Positions 9,738-18,492 of a DNA stretch of 64,000 nt are shown one piece after another. The stretch is taken from positions 315,330 to 379,329 of the forward strand of contig DJTE01000048.1 of assembly GCA_002439165.1 (NCBI GenBank), in the 5' to 3' direction. How positions within the stretch are numbered: position 1 is the first letter of the stretch; every line of letters starts with the position of its first letter. The position numbers were made by a program, and so were the translations under genes. The stretch is from Chryseobacterium indologenes. GTDB taxonomy: Bacteria; Bacteroidota; Bacteroidia; Flavobacteriales; Weeksellaceae. The notes beneath the pieces are model-generated. The model saw only the letters and a list, made by a program, of their open reading frames with translations, was not told the DNA's origin and made no database searches.

Positions 9738-9764
9738 CAAATGTAAGGTTTTAAACTTTTTCAA
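9738..9764 (-). promoter_or_regulatory. pgk promoter
   Basis: The minus strand carries TACATTTG (plus-strand CAAATGTA, 9738-9745), matching the Bacteroidota -7 consensus TAnnTTTG. A TTG -33 element lies 16 bp upstream (plus CAA, 9762-9764). The start codon is about 25 bp downstream. Confidence 0.7.
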
Positions 9765-9779
9765 CAGATCCGTTGAAAT

Positions 9780-10260
9780 AAAAGTTTTCAAAAACTTTCC
9801 CGCAGCCTCAACATTCATTAATCAACAATTTTTTCTCTTTTAAAAAAAAGAATAATGTCTTTGTTGTTGAGTGTTGTTAGTTTAGGGGATAAGTTTTAAG
9901 CTAAAAGTTGGTAACATTCAGTTTAGATACAATTCATATTTAACTCACAATATAAAATGCTGTAAACCTGCCTTTTCACATACTTATTCACAGTTGTTGA
10001 TAACTTTGAATGAAAACCGTTATTAGTAATTTTTTTATGGAAAAACCTAAGATTGAATGTGAAAAAGATTTGGAAAATTGTGGTTAAAGTTTCCGGATTA
10101 ATTTTCCATTACGAAATAATTTAATGTTAAAAAATATAAACTTGATAAAAGTTTTCCACAGTTATTCACAGACGTTTTCACAATTAACTCCCGGTTTACT
10201 AACATCAATTGTTATTATTCTTACCTTTGTCATGAAATAAAATCTATACAAGACTTAATA
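9780..10260. other. oriC: Candidate replication origin (DnaA-box cluster)
   Basis: The AT-rich gap between divergent pgk and rpiB has four exact matches to the relaxed DnaA box TTWTNCACA. These are TTATTCACA at 9984-9992 (+), TTTTTCACA at 10058-10066 (-), TTTTCCACA at 10152-10160 (+) and TTATTCACA at 10162-10170 (+). Two more near-matches (TTTTCACA) lie at 9973 and 10175. An A/T run at about 9824-9856 could unwind. parS sites are 4-6 kb away. In hand-sampled lines the plus strand is C-rich or neutral to the left and mostly G-rich to the right (for example G 7, C 16 at 5881-5940; G 15, C 7 at 27121-27180). This is an inference and not proof. Confidence 0.42.
10222..10229 (+). promoter_or_regulatory. 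Probable rpiB promoter -7 element
   Basis: TACCTTTG matches TAnnTTTG 39 bp before the rpiB ATG. A well-spaced TTG -33 element is not obvious. Confidence 0.5.
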
Positions 10261-10268
10261 CAGGTATT

Positions 10269-10703
10269 ATGAAAAGAAAAATAGCGATTGCTGCAGACCA
10301 TGCAGGCTATGAATACAAGGAGATTGTTAAAAACTATCTTTCAGAACGCTTTGAAGTTCAGGATTTTGGAACGTTTTCCACAGACAGTGTGGATTATCCG
10401 GACTTTGTGCACCCTGCCGCCACTTCTGTGGAAAACGGAGAAAATGAACTCGGAATTTTAATCTGCGGAAGCGGAAACGGGGTACAGATCACTGCCAATA
10501 AACATCAGAAGATCCGCTGTGCATTATGCTGGATGCCGGAGATTGCATCGTTGGCAAGACAGCATAATGATGCCAATATGATCTCAATGCCGGCAAGGTT
10601 TATTTCCAAAGAACTGGCTATTGAAATTGCTGAAAAGTTCCTTACTACGGATTTTGAAGGAGGAAGACATCAGAACAGAGTTGATAAAATTGCAGTTTGC
10701 TAA
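10269..10703 (+). CDS. rpiB: Ribose-5-phosphate isomerase B
   Basis: RpiB interconverts ribose 5-phosphate and ribulose 5-phosphate in the pentose phosphate pathway. The 144-residue length fits the RpiB/LacAB family. The N-terminal KIAIAADHAGYEYKE motif carries the phosphate-binding Asp-His, ICGSGNGVQITANK holds the active-site Cys and the glycine loop, and NMISMPARF near the end is a typical family segment. It stands alone, divergent from pgk across the candidate origin, with its own terminator. LacA/LacB (galactose-6-phosphate isomerase) is a less likely reading because there is no lac context. Confidence 0.93.
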   Translation: MKRKIAIAADHAGYEYKEIVKNYLSERFEVQDFGTFSTDSVDYPDFVHPAATSVENGENELGILICGSGNGVQITANKHQKIRCALCWMPEIASLARQHNDANMISMPARFISKELAIEIAEKFLTTDFEGGRHQNRVDKIAVC

Positions 10704-10710
10704 AAATATA

Positions 10711-10745
10711 AAGGCTTGTAAATCATATTACAGGCCTTATTTATT
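10711..10745 (+). terminator. Terminator after rpiB
   Basis: The stem AAGGC-T-TGTAA / TTACA-G-GCCTT (10711-10738) has a 6-base AT loop and is followed by ATTTATTATTT. It lies 7 bp after the rpiB stop. Confidence 0.75.
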
Positions 10746-10755
10746 ATTTATTTTA

Positions 10756-10763
10756 TATCTTTG
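10756..10763 (+). promoter_or_regulatory. Probable promoter -7 element for the 10.9-kb gene
   Basis: TATCTTTG matches TAnnTTTG right after the rpiB terminator. The start codon is 165 bp downstream, giving a long leader. A -33 TTG is not clear. Confidence 0.4.
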
Positions 10764-10927
10764 CACTGCCTGACAGAATTTTCTGTTCTGTATCTAAAAC
10801 AATTTATCCTGAGTTTTCCCCCCTATTTGTATTGAGCTTAATAAAACTAAAGTTTTAGTTTTTAATTGAAAACAAAATTGAAATTTGAGTAATAACCAAA
10901 AATTAAGGAAACCATAAACCTGCTTTT

Positions 10928-11767
10928 ATGAGAACTTATCTTACCTTTCTTTTCCTGTTTTTATTTTTGGGAGCATCCGGACAGCTGGCAAAAAGAGACA
11001 GACTTGAGTGCAGTATCAAAAAATTCAGAACCTACTGTATGGAAAATCCCGGGAAAAATATTTCTGAGATATCATTTTCAAAGGGGTTGAAATTCTTTGG
11101 AAGATATGAGGATTTCAAAGATGAATTTTCAGAATATCTGATTAGCATGAAGAAGAAAGATGTAACCTGTTTTCCCGGTACAAAAGACAGTATAAGATAT
11201 GATGAATACGGACAGGATAAAATATGGTCATATAATGAAAAAGACGGATGGCCATTTTATTATTCATACTCCAGGAAGTTTTCATATAAAGGAACTGTTG
11301 AGAATATAAAATTCCCGGATTATTATAAATATAATCCTGCTTCCAAAAAGAATTATCTTATTTTTTACAGCAAAGAACAGGAGAATAATAAAAATTATGA
11401 AGTATTTTTTAATCTGTTTAACGATAATAATCAGCTAGTTTATACTTTTCACCAAAGGGAAAATGAGTTTGATGAATATATATTTCATGAAACTGAAGAC
11501 GATCCGTTTTATAAAAAGAGTGTGTATAAAAACGGTAAACTCTTCTCGGAACTCCGTATTGCCAGGCATTATGAAACTGGATTCAAAAAAGATATTAAGC
11601 AGTATAATCTTACGCAGTCTTATGTAATTAATGAAAATGGGATTCCGGTTTTGATGCAGTCAAAATTTGCTGAAGGAAAGACAGACTGTAACTGCAGCAA
11701 AGGCTATGTTACAAAAATCAGATACAAACCTGAAGAAGCCTGTGACCGTGGAATAATTCTGGATTGA
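10928..11767 (+). CDS. Secreted protein of unknown function
   Basis: The protein has 279 residues with a clear signal peptide (hydrophobic 4-17, cleavage near GASGQ). The mature part is rich in Lys, Tyr, Phe and Asp, with several YNxx/KNG-type strands that recall MORN-like or antitoxin-like beta repeats, but I recognise no family. A late CNC (about residue 256) and another Cys (about 273) could form a disulphide. Lipid attachment is unlikely because no Cys follows the signal. It is 38 bp upstream of the TSP3-repeat gene, so the two are probably co-transcribed. Confidence 0.7.
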   Translation: MRTYLTFLFLFLFLGASGQLAKRDRLECSIKKFRTYCMENPGKNISEISFSKGLKFFGRYEDFKDEFSEYLISMKKKDVTCFPGTKDSIRYDEYGQDKIWSYNEKDGWPFYYSYSRKFSYKGTVENIKFPDYYKYNPASKKNYLIFYSKEQENNKNYEVFFNLFNDNNQLVYTFHQRENEFDEYIFHETEDDPFYKKSVYKNGKLFSELRIARHYETGFKKDIKQYNLTQSYVINENGIPVLMQSKFAEGKTDCNCSKGYVTKIRYKPEEACDRGIILD

Positions 11768-11805
11768 AAATTGATAAGATAAATATTATTAAAAACTAAA
11801 AACCA

Positions 11806-12798
11806 ATGAAAATAAAAGCATCTTTACTATTACTTTTAGTTATACATACTTTCCATGCCCAGGAAATAGCCAATCAGGATGCTTTTAAAAAATGCAGAAA
11901 AGAATTCAGTAAAAAAATATGTCTTTCTGATACGGATGGAGATGGTACATTATTTTACCTGGATAAATGTCCCGAAGAAGCCGGACCGGAAGAAAATGAA
12001 GGCTGTCTTTGGCCGGATGAGGATGGAGATGGCACACCGGACAAAGATGATGCATGCCCTACAATAGCAGGCCCTGTGGAAAACAACGGCTGCCCGTGGA
12101 CGGATGTAGATGGTGACGGTATTCTGGATAAGGATGATGCGTGCCCAACTGTACCGGGAACTGCTGAACTCCAGGGATGTGCTCCTTACGTCCGTCATTA
12201 TTATACACAGGAAGAGCTTAATAAAGTTGAAGAGGATTTTACTGCCAGAACAAAAGGATATAATTTTCATGCTCTTGCAGACCTGCTTTTTAAAAAGATT
12301 GATAAAAAATCGGTTAAACATAAAATAGTCTATGTTGGCGTTCTCAATGTTTCTACGGCAGGGTGTGGAATGGACAGAACAGATTATTCAGCAGTTAATC
12401 TGTTAAATAGCCTGAAATTCAGGTCTTTTTGGGACGTAAGAAACTTTAAGAAATTTGTCGGTCTTTTTCCGGATAAAACCATTATTCCGGTTCCAAGATC
12501 TGCAATAGGTGTTTACTATGGCGAATATGTAGAGCAATTGAACTTTAAAGGAGTTCCCCAATCTAAACTGGATTACAGAATTGTTTATAATATTAAAGGT
12601 AATTTTGTAAAAGCAGCAAACACCAAAGAACTAATCATTCCGGAGAGTGATTTCATAACTTTGAATATCAATACGGAAAAAAAGAAAAACAAAGCCGAAG
12701 TATGGCTGGGGGACCTGATCTGTTATTTTGAATTCAAAAACGGCTCGGTTATTGAAATTTCAAAAGCGGATTATGAGAACTCACAACAATTAAATTAA
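11806..12798 (+). CDS. Secreted TSP3-repeat (calcium-binding) protein
   Basis: A signal peptide (cleavage near FHAQE) is followed by three thrombospondin type 3 repeats at about residues 42-125. Each has a DxDGDG calcium loop: DTDGDG, DEDGDG, DVDGDG, with CP and GC cysteines in each unit. TSP3 repeats normally join an OmpA peptidoglycan-binding domain in Bacteroidota. Here the 200-residue C-terminal part does not look like OmpA; it resembles a TonB/energy-transducer-like periplasmic domain only weakly (the stretch around KGVPQSKLDYRI). The function is unknown. It is exported to the periplasm or cell surface and probably binds calcium. The rnr gene follows 7 bp downstream. Confidence 0.8.
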   Translation: MKIKASLLLLLVIHTFHAQEIANQDAFKKCRKEFSKKICLSDTDGDGTLFYLDKCPEEAGPEENEGCLWPDEDGDGTPDKDDACPTIAGPVENNGCPWTDVDGDGILDKDDACPTVPGTAELQGCAPYVRHYYTQEELNKVEEDFTARTKGYNFHALADLLFKKIDKKSVKHKIVYVGVLNVSTAGCGMDRTDYSAVNLLNSLKFRSFWDVRNFKKFVGLFPDKTIIPVPRSAIGVYYGEYVEQLNFKGVPQSKLDYRIVYNIKGNFVKAANTKELIIPESDFITLNINTEKKKNKAEVWLGDLICYFEFKNGSVIEISKADYENSQQLN

Positions 12799-12805
12799 CA
12801 TTAAA

Positions 12806-14959
12806 ATGTCAAAAAAAAGAAAATATATAAGTCAGAAAAATGACCATAAACTGATGGAGATCGGAAGACAGATCCTCCGTTTTATGAATGCTAATTCGTC
12901 TAAAATCTATAACTATAAACAGATTGCAGACGGAATAGACCATAAGAATCCAAGACAGAGAGAACAGGTGATTCAGGCTCTGCATAAGCTTCAGGCCTCT
13001 GAAAAGATCAAAGAAGTAGACAAAGGAAAATATATCGTGAACCTGAAAATTGCAGGAACACTTACCGGAACAATTGATTTTAACCAGTCCGGGAATGCCT
13101 ATGTAAGCGTTGAAGGTCTGGAAGACGACATCTTTATCCATTCCAAAAACGTAAAAGATGCCTTGCAGGGTGATAAGGTTTTAATTATAACCTATCATTT
13201 CAAAGGAAAAAAGCTGGAAGGCTCGGTACTGGAAGTGCTGGAAAGAGCAAGAACGGAATTTGTAGGAACTTTTCAGAAGGTTGCCCACAAAGATTTCGGA
13301 TTTGTGGTTTGTGATAAAAAATCAATCCATACCGATATCTTTATTCCGAAGAATAAATTCAATAGTGCAGAAGACGGCGATAAGGTGATCGTAAAAATGA
13401 CCGAATGGAAACCCGGTGATAAAAACCCTGAAGGAGAAATTACACAGGTACTGGGAGCTCCGGGAGAGCATGAGACGGAGATCCACTCTATTCTTGCAGA
13501 ATACGGCCTTCCTTACGAGTTTCCGAAAGAAGTGGAACTGGATGCGGACAGAATTGACAGGAGCATTACGGATGAAGAAGTGGCAAAGCGCTGGGATATG
13601 CGTAAGATCTGCACATTTACCATTGACCCTAAAGATGCAAAAGACTTTGATGATGCCCTGTCTATCAGGAAACTGGAAAACGGAAACTGGGAAATCGGGG
13701 TTCATATTGCTGATGTATCGCATTATGTGGTTCCGGGAACAATTCTGGATGATGAGGCCTATCAGAGAGCAACTTCCGTCTATCTTGTAGACAGGGTGGT
13801 TCCGATGTTGCCGGAAGTATTGAGTAATGATGTATGTTCACTCCGTCCGAATGAAGATAAATATACCTTTTCAGCAGTTTTTGAGCTGAATGATCAGGCT
13901 GAAATTCAGAAACAGTGGTTTGGAAGAACCGTGATCCATTCAGACAGAAGATTTACCTATGAAGAAGCTCAGGAGCGTATCGAAACCGGTAAAGGAGATC
14001 TGGCAGAAGAGATTAATGTTCTTGACAGACTGGCAAAGATCATGCGTAACGAACGTATCAGAAAAGGGGCCATTACTTTTGACAGAAGTGAAGTACGGTT
14101 CAATCTTGATGAAAATAATGAACCGGTAGGAGTTTATTTTAAAATCAGTAAAGATTCCAATCACCTGATCGAGGAATTTATGCTTCTGGCCAATAAAAAA
14201 GTTTCCGAGTTCGTATCCCTGACAAGAAAAGGAGAAATTACCGGCAATACCTTCATATACAGGGTCCACGATGATCCGGATCCTGCAAAGCTGGAATCAT
14301 TGAGAGACTTTGTTGCTACTTTCGGATATAAAATGAATCTGGCCAATACCAAAAAGGTAGCGGAGTCTTTGAATAAACTTCTTCATGATGTGAAAGGAAA
14401 AGGCGAAGAAAATATGATCGAAACGCTGGCCATGAGAAGTATGAGCAAAGCGGTATATTCCACAGAACCAATTGGTCACTATGGGCTGGGGTTTGAGTAT
14501 TATACCCATTTCACCTCTCCTATCCGCCGTTACCCGGATCTTATTGCACACCGTCTTCTTCAGCATTATCTGGATGGCGGAAAATCTCCGAGCAAACAGG
14601 AACTGGAAGAAAAATCAAAACACTGCAGTGCTATGGAAAGGCTGGCAGCAGATGCAGAAAGAGATTCCATTAAATTCATGCAGGTGAAGTTCATGGAAAA
14701 ACATCTGGGTGAAACCTTCAGGGGAGTAATCTCAGGAGTTGCAGAATTTGGTTTCTGGGTAGAAATTCCTGAAAACGGAGCGGAAGGACTCATCAAATTA
14801 AGAGACCTGGTAGACGATTCTTATATGTATGAAGCAAAAACCCACGCAGTATACGGAACCAGAACAGGCAAGAAATACCAGCTGGGCGATGAAATTCAGA
14901 TCAAAGTGGTGAAAGCCAACCTGATTCAGAAACAGCTGGATTTTAAGGTTGTTGAGTAA
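12806..14959 (+). CDS. rnr: Ribonuclease R
   Basis: RNase R is a processive 3'-5' exoribonuclease of the RNB family, active on structured RNA, rRNA fragments and mRNA. The order is an N-terminal winged-helix region (1-75), OB/cold-shock domains (about 75-230), the RNB catalytic domain starting with IDPKDAKDFDDALS (about 271-284, with the metal-binding aspartates) and a C-terminal S1 domain (about 635-717). The motif HFTSPIRRYPDLIAHR at about 571-586 is the family signature. The length of 717 residues is usual for Bacteroidota. It lies 7 bp after the TSP3 gene and overlaps the next gene by one base. Confidence 0.95.
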   Translation: MSKKRKYISQKNDHKLMEIGRQILRFMNANSSKIYNYKQIADGIDHKNPRQREQVIQALHKLQASEKIKEVDKGKYIVNLKIAGTLTGTIDFNQSGNAYVSVEGLEDDIFIHSKNVKDALQGDKVLIITYHFKGKKLEGSVLEVLERARTEFVGTFQKVAHKDFGFVVCDKKSIHTDIFIPKNKFNSAEDGDKVIVKMTEWKPGDKNPEGEITQVLGAPGEHETEIHSILAEYGLPYEFPKEVELDADRIDRSITDEEVAKRWDMRKICTFTIDPKDAKDFDDALSIRKLENGNWEIGVHIADVSHYVVPGTILDDEAYQRATSVYLVDRVVPMLPEVLSNDVCSLRPNEDKYTFSAVFELNDQAEIQKQWFGRTVIHSDRRFTYEEAQERIETGKGDLAEEINVLDRLAKIMRNERIRKGAITFDRSEVRFNLDENNEPVGVYFKISKDSNHLIEEFMLLANKKVSEFVSLTRKGEITGNTFIYRVHDDPDPAKLESLRDFVATFGYKMNLANTKKVAESLNKLLHDVKGKGEENMIETLAMRSMSKAVYSTEPIGHYGLGFEYYTHFTSPIRRYPDLIAHRLLQHYLDGGKSPSKQELEEKSKHCSAMERLAADAERDSIKFMQVKFMEKHLGETFRGVISGVAEFGFWVEIPENGAEGLIKLRDLVDDSYMYEAKTHAVYGTRTGKKYQLGDEIQIKVVKANLIQKQLDFKVVE

Positions 14960-15477
14960 TGACTGCAGTAGATAAGTATATCGTATTTAGTATTCTTAAT
15001 ACAATATTGTTGATAACAGTAATTTTTAATACTGTTATCAATTTTTATCTGTTTGTGCTTGCTATGATTCTTCTTGTTGTATTATGTAATATTTTAATCA
15101 ACAGAAATATCATAGCTGTTAAAAAGCTGGGGAAAAAATATTTTTTTGGAGTTACACTTCCCCTTATAATCAATGGGTTCTTTTTGGTAAATTATGTTAC
15201 AGGAATTAATCCTACTAAAGAAACATATTGTTATAAAAATATGATTGCTGAAGTTGGAGCAAGAAATAGCCGTCAGAAAGGTAAAACCACCTATATTTAT
15301 CTAAGTGGAAATGCCTATGAATATTCCTATATGACCAGAAGTTTTTTTATTGATTATAAAAGAATGTTGTTTAGAAATCAGATTACTTATACATTTGAAA
15401 GAGGCCTTTTGGGGTTCAAAATTAGAAAAGACTTTGAATTTGCTTACAGTGAGAATTGTTTAGATAAAGAAAACTGA
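14959..15477 (+). CDS. Small membrane protein of unknown function
   Basis: The 172-residue product has hydrophobic segments at about 8-25, 27-48 and 65-82, then a soluble C-terminal part of about 85 residues rich in Tyr, Arg and Lys. The start codon overlaps the rnr stop (TAATG), which argues for translational coupling. I recognise no family. Base use is more AT-rich than rnr, so the gene may be a late arrival. A terminator follows at 15517. Confidence 0.65.
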   Translation: MTAVDKYIVFSILNTILLITVIFNTVINFYLFVLAMILLVVLCNILINRNIIAVKKLGKKYFFGVTLPLIINGFFLVNYVTGINPTKETYCYKNMIAEVGARNSRQKGKTTYIYLSGNAYEYSYMTRSFFIDYKRMLFRNQITYTFERGLLGFKIRKDFEFAYSENCLDKEN

Positions 15478-15516
15478 AATTAAATTCGGGTAAAAATACC
15501 CGGAAACAAAATAAGA

Positions 15517-15560
15517 AAAAGAGGTTGTTCCAAAAAGTAGGAATAACCTCTTTATTTTTT
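15517..15560 (+). terminator. Terminator of the rnr operon
   Basis: The stem AAAGAGGTT-TTCC / GGAA-AACCTCTTT (about 15518-15553) is followed by ATTTTTTTA. A smaller CGGGTA/TACCCG hairpin lies just before it at 15487-15502. Confidence 0.85.
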
Positions 15561-15691
15561 TAGAAAATTAAAATAGTGGTGTTTTAATCTGCGTTCGTTT
15601 TTTTCATGTTGCTTTAACTTCCCTCCTTTCAGTCTTCCCGATCTTTTCCCCAAATAGCAGGTAAAATAAACATTGATATATCACAACTTTA

Positions 15692-15722
15692 TTGAATAAT
15701 TAAATCATAAAGTATAACTTTG
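15692..15722 (+). promoter_or_regulatory. Promoter of the LysE/LD-carboxypeptidase operon
   Basis: TTG (15692-15694), a 20-bp spacer and TAACTTTG (15715-15722) match the Bacteroidota -33/-7 pattern. The start codon lies 45 bp downstream. Confidence 0.6.
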
Positions 15723-15766
15723 TATAAAACGGAATGAAAATTATTTTTCATTTTAAATATTACTGA

Positions 15767-16453
15767 ATGTTTGAACTCGTACTTTCTGCTATTGTATTAG
15801 GATTCATGCTGAGTCTGGTTTTTATAGGGCCCATTTTTTTCCTTTTGATAGAAACCAGTTTTTCCAGAGGACCAAAACATGCACTGTCTTTGGATCTGGG
15901 AGTCATAACGGCTGATCTTTTATGTATCGTTGCCGCCTATTATGCCAGTGCAGATATTGTAACACTCATAGATAAACACCCGGGTTTTTACAGGATCACT
16001 TCCATCCTGATCTTCATTTACGGGATTGTGATGATGGTTACCAAAACCAAAATGCATATGCCCGGAGAAGAAAAAATCATCGGCCAGAACTATTTTAAAA
16101 CCTTTTTTAACGGGTTTTTCTTTAATTTATTAAATGTAGGCGTAATCCTTTTCTGGCTGGTAACGGTGATCTCCGTAAGAAACCAGTACCCTGATACCAG
16201 CAGTTTTATCCTGTATATAAGCATTGTAATCGGTACCTACCTGTGTATTGATCTGGCTAAAATATTTCTTGCCAAACAATTTCACGATAAACTGACCCAG
16301 AAACTGGCCAACCAGATCAGAAGAGGTGTTGGAGTCATTCTGATCGTTTTCAGTTTCTTTATCTTCCTGCAGAGCTTTAAAAAATTCAATCAGTTTGACC
16401 GGCAGTTGGAAGAAGCAGAAAAAAAAGAAGTTAAATACCAAAAGACCAAATGA
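15767..16453 (+). CDS. LysE/RhtB-family exporter
   Basis: This 228-residue integral membrane protein shows about six hydrophobic helices. The LysE-type N-terminal signature is FIGPIFFLLIETSFSRGPKHAL (about 19-40; shown as a position only for its second half), where GP and the RG are typical. The family exports amino acids or related solutes across the inner membrane. The charged tail (LEEAEKKEVKYQKTK) is cytoplasmic. It overlaps the next gene by 4 bp (ATGA), so export and murein-peptide turnover may be linked. The substrate cannot be told from sequence. Confidence 0.85.
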   Translation: MFELVLSAIVLGFMLSLVFIGPIFFLLIETSFSRGPKHALSLDLGVITADLLCIVAAYYASADIVTLIDKHPGFYRITSILIFIYGIVMMVTKTKMHMPGEEKIIGQNYFKTFFNGFFFNLLNVGVILFWLVTVISVRNQYPDTSSFILYISIVIGTYLCIDLAKIFLAKQFHDKLTQKLANQIRRGVGVILIVFSFFIFLQSFKKFNQFDRQLEEAEKKEVKYQKTK

Positions 16454-17379
16454 AAAAAATTATCTTTCCGGAACCCCTGAAAAAAGGGGCCAAAATAGCT
16501 GTGATTTCCCCTGCAGGAGCCGTAGAGGCTTCCCAACTGGAAAAAGGGATAGAAATGATCAGAGAAAAAGGGTTTGAGCCTGTTTTAGGTGAACACCTGT
16601 ACACTAAATTTTCAAACGGATACAACTACGCCGGAACAGAACAGGAAAGAATAAAAGATATCAACTGGGCCCTGAATGATAAAGACATCAGTGCAGTATG
16701 GGCTTCCAGAGGAGGCTACGGCTGCCAGCATCTGATTCAGCATCTGAAGCTGAAAGGATTTACTGAAAATCCGAAATGGTATATCGGCTATTCCGATAAC
16801 ACAGTCATACAGAGCTACCTGTTGAAAAAAGGCTTTGCTTCCATTCACGGGCAGACGATCAAAACATCAGGGTTCGGAGTGACAGATGAAAGCTATGATC
16901 TGATCTTTAATCTATTAAAGGGAAAAAAGCTTAAATACGACTTAAAATCACATGAATTGAATAAGCCGGGGAATATGGAAGGAGAACTGGTGGGAGGTAA
17001 TTTAGCCCTTATCTACGCCCTTCTGGGAACCCCCTATTCTTTCAGTTTCAAAGATAAGATCCTGTTTATTGAAGATATCGGTGAAAACTTTTATGCACTC
17101 GACCGGATGATCATGAGCCTGGAACTTGCCGGAGTTTTCAGAAAGATAAAAGGACTGATCATAGGCGGAATGACCAATATGGGCGATGAAAAGGAAAATA
17201 AAGATTACGAAGAAAGCTTTGACGCTTTTGCCTATACCCTGATCTCGGAAAGAATTTCAAAATATAAATTTCCGGCAGTATTTGGCTTCCCCAACGGACA
17301 TATTAAAGACAACAGGCCTCTCCTGATCGGTGGAACTGCTAAAATAAAAATTACGGACAAGGTAAAGATTGATTTTTAA
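16450..17379 (+). CDS. LD-carboxypeptidase (peptidase family S66, LdcA/MccF-like)
   Basis: S66 serine peptidases remove the terminal D-Ala from murein tetrapeptides (LdcA) or inactivate microcin C-type compounds (MccF). The nucleophile Ser115 lies in IGYSDNT, and the Glu and His of the triad should lie in the FIEDIGE (about 200) and FPNGHIKDN (about 280) segments. The GGNLALIYALLGTPY stretch is the usual one. The 309-residue length is normal and there is no signal peptide, so the enzyme is cytoplasmic. Its start overlaps the LysE-type exporter stop, so the two form an operon. Confidence 0.92.
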   Translation: MKKIIFPEPLKKGAKIAVISPAGAVEASQLEKGIEMIREKGFEPVLGEHLYTKFSNGYNYAGTEQERIKDINWALNDKDISAVWASRGGYGCQHLIQHLKLKGFTENPKWYIGYSDNTVIQSYLLKKGFASIHGQTIKTSGFGVTDESYDLIFNLLKGKKLKYDLKSHELNKPGNMEGELVGGNLALIYALLGTPYSFSFKDKILFIEDIGENFYALDRMIMSLELAGVFRKIKGLIIGGMTNMGDEKENKDYEESFDAFAYTLISERISKYKFPAVFGFPNGHIKDNRPLLIGGTAKIKITDKVKIDF

Positions 17380-17380
17380 A

Positions 17381-17622
17381 ATGAAAAATTGCATTCTTAG
17401 ATATAGTTATTCACCAGGTTTTATGGGAGAATTTATATCTAAGGAACTGTGGTGAATAATGAGAAAAAATATATTGAAGTTCCTTATCATCCTTCAGCCA
17501 TTAAAATTGAAAAGGACTGTAAAGATATATTCTTAGGATTTCATTCTGAACTTATGGTCTGGATAGATCAGGAATTTGAAATAGCTTCAGAAGGAAAAGC
17601 TGTAAGATTCAATAAAAAATAA
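17381..17622 (+). pseudogene. Small unrecognised gene, apparently frameshifted
   Basis: An ATG one base after the S66 stop opens a 24-codon frame (17381-17455, MKNCILRYSYSPGF...) that ends in TGA. A second frame (-1) runs from GTG 17452 to TAA 17622 (56 codons, VNNEKKYIEVPYHPS...). Together they would make one protein of about 80 residues with even, coding-like composition. A single lost base near 17441-17455 would explain this. The alternative is two small overlapping genes or a sequencing error. No family is recognised. Confidence 0.35.
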
Positions 17623-17635
17623 TTGTTTCTCTCAA

Positions 17636-18019
17636 ATGAAATCAGAAGAAAATAGAATTACCCCAAACAGAATAAAAGGTTTTATGTATATCATTTTTTT
17701 GATGAGTATAGGAACGTATTTTATCTTTTTTCATAGAAGCCTCAAAATCGAACGGAGAGAAAAATGTCCGTGCGGAGACCACTACACTTTATACCAATAC
17801 CGCGACAGAGGAACAGTTTGGAGCAGGAACAGATTTGATCATACAGATTATAAAACCTATAAACTTGAAAATAGATTGGGTTTTACAGTGGATAAACAGG
17901 TTCATATTATCCCGGATAACCGGAATGACAGCGTTTATCCTGTTACGGATAAATCTGATTTCAGGATTTTTACCCGGCAATTTTCATGGGACTGTCAGAA
18001 AAAAGAAGTAAGAATATAA
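17636..18019 (+). CDS. Small single-pass membrane protein, unknown
   Basis: The product has 127 residues with a short charged N-terminus, one membrane helix at about residues 15-33 (FMYIIFLMSIGTYFIFF) and a soluble remainder with CPCG and a late Cys. I recognise no family. It sits between the broken small gene and yraN in the same direction, 26 bp before yraN. Weak coding evidence, but a full frame with a plausible topology. Confidence 0.55.
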   Translation: MKSEENRITPNRIKGFMYIIFLMSIGTYFIFFHRSLKIERREKCPCGDHYTLYQYRDRGTVWSRNRFDHTDYKTYKLENRLGFTVDKQVHIIPDNRNDSVYPVTDKSDFRIFTRQFSWDCQKKEVRI

Positions 18020-18045
18020 AAGAATCATAAACTATCCTTTAAATA

Positions 18046-18417
18046 ATGGCAGATCACAACGATTTCGGAAAAAAAGCAGAAGATTTAGCCGCGGAGTATC
18101 TTTTGAAAAATGATTATAAAATCCTGGTCCGCAATTTCCGGTTTCAAAAAGCTGAAATTGATATTATTGCCGAAAAAGAAGATCTTATTGTCATTGTCGA
18201 AGTAAAAGCAAGATCTACCGATGCTTTTATGCTGCCCCAGGAAGCTGTTACCAAAGCTAAAATCAAATCTATTGTATCTGCAGCCAATCATTATCTGGAA
18301 GAATTCAATAAACACAATGAAGTAAGATTTGACATCATCTCCGTGCTTCCTGATGAAAATAAAAACTTAACGGTAGAACATATTGCCGATGCTTTTCAGG
18401 CATTGGATGCAAATTAG
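18046..18417 (+). CDS. YraN family protein (UPF0102, nuclease fold)
   Basis: The 123-residue protein matches UPF0102: an N-terminal GKKAEDLAAEYLLKNDYKIL helix, then the PD-(D/E)xK core with EIDIIAEKEDLIVIVEVKAR (about 39-58). The Asp and the E-x-K are where the metal-binding residues of Holliday-junction-resolvase-like nucleases sit. The cellular role of the family is not settled. No close operon partner; the SDR gene starts 75 bp later. Confidence 0.9.
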   Translation: MADHNDFGKKAEDLAAEYLLKNDYKILVRNFRFQKAEIDIIAEKEDLIVIVEVKARSTDAFMLPQEAVTKAKIKSIVSAANHYLEEFNKHNEVRFDIISVLPDENKNLTVEHIADAFQALDAN

Positions 18418-18492
18418 ATATAACAATCTGTGAAGCGGGAATACAATTTTGGGTAAATTGTTACACTGTTTCATTGATGCATTAATAAAATT

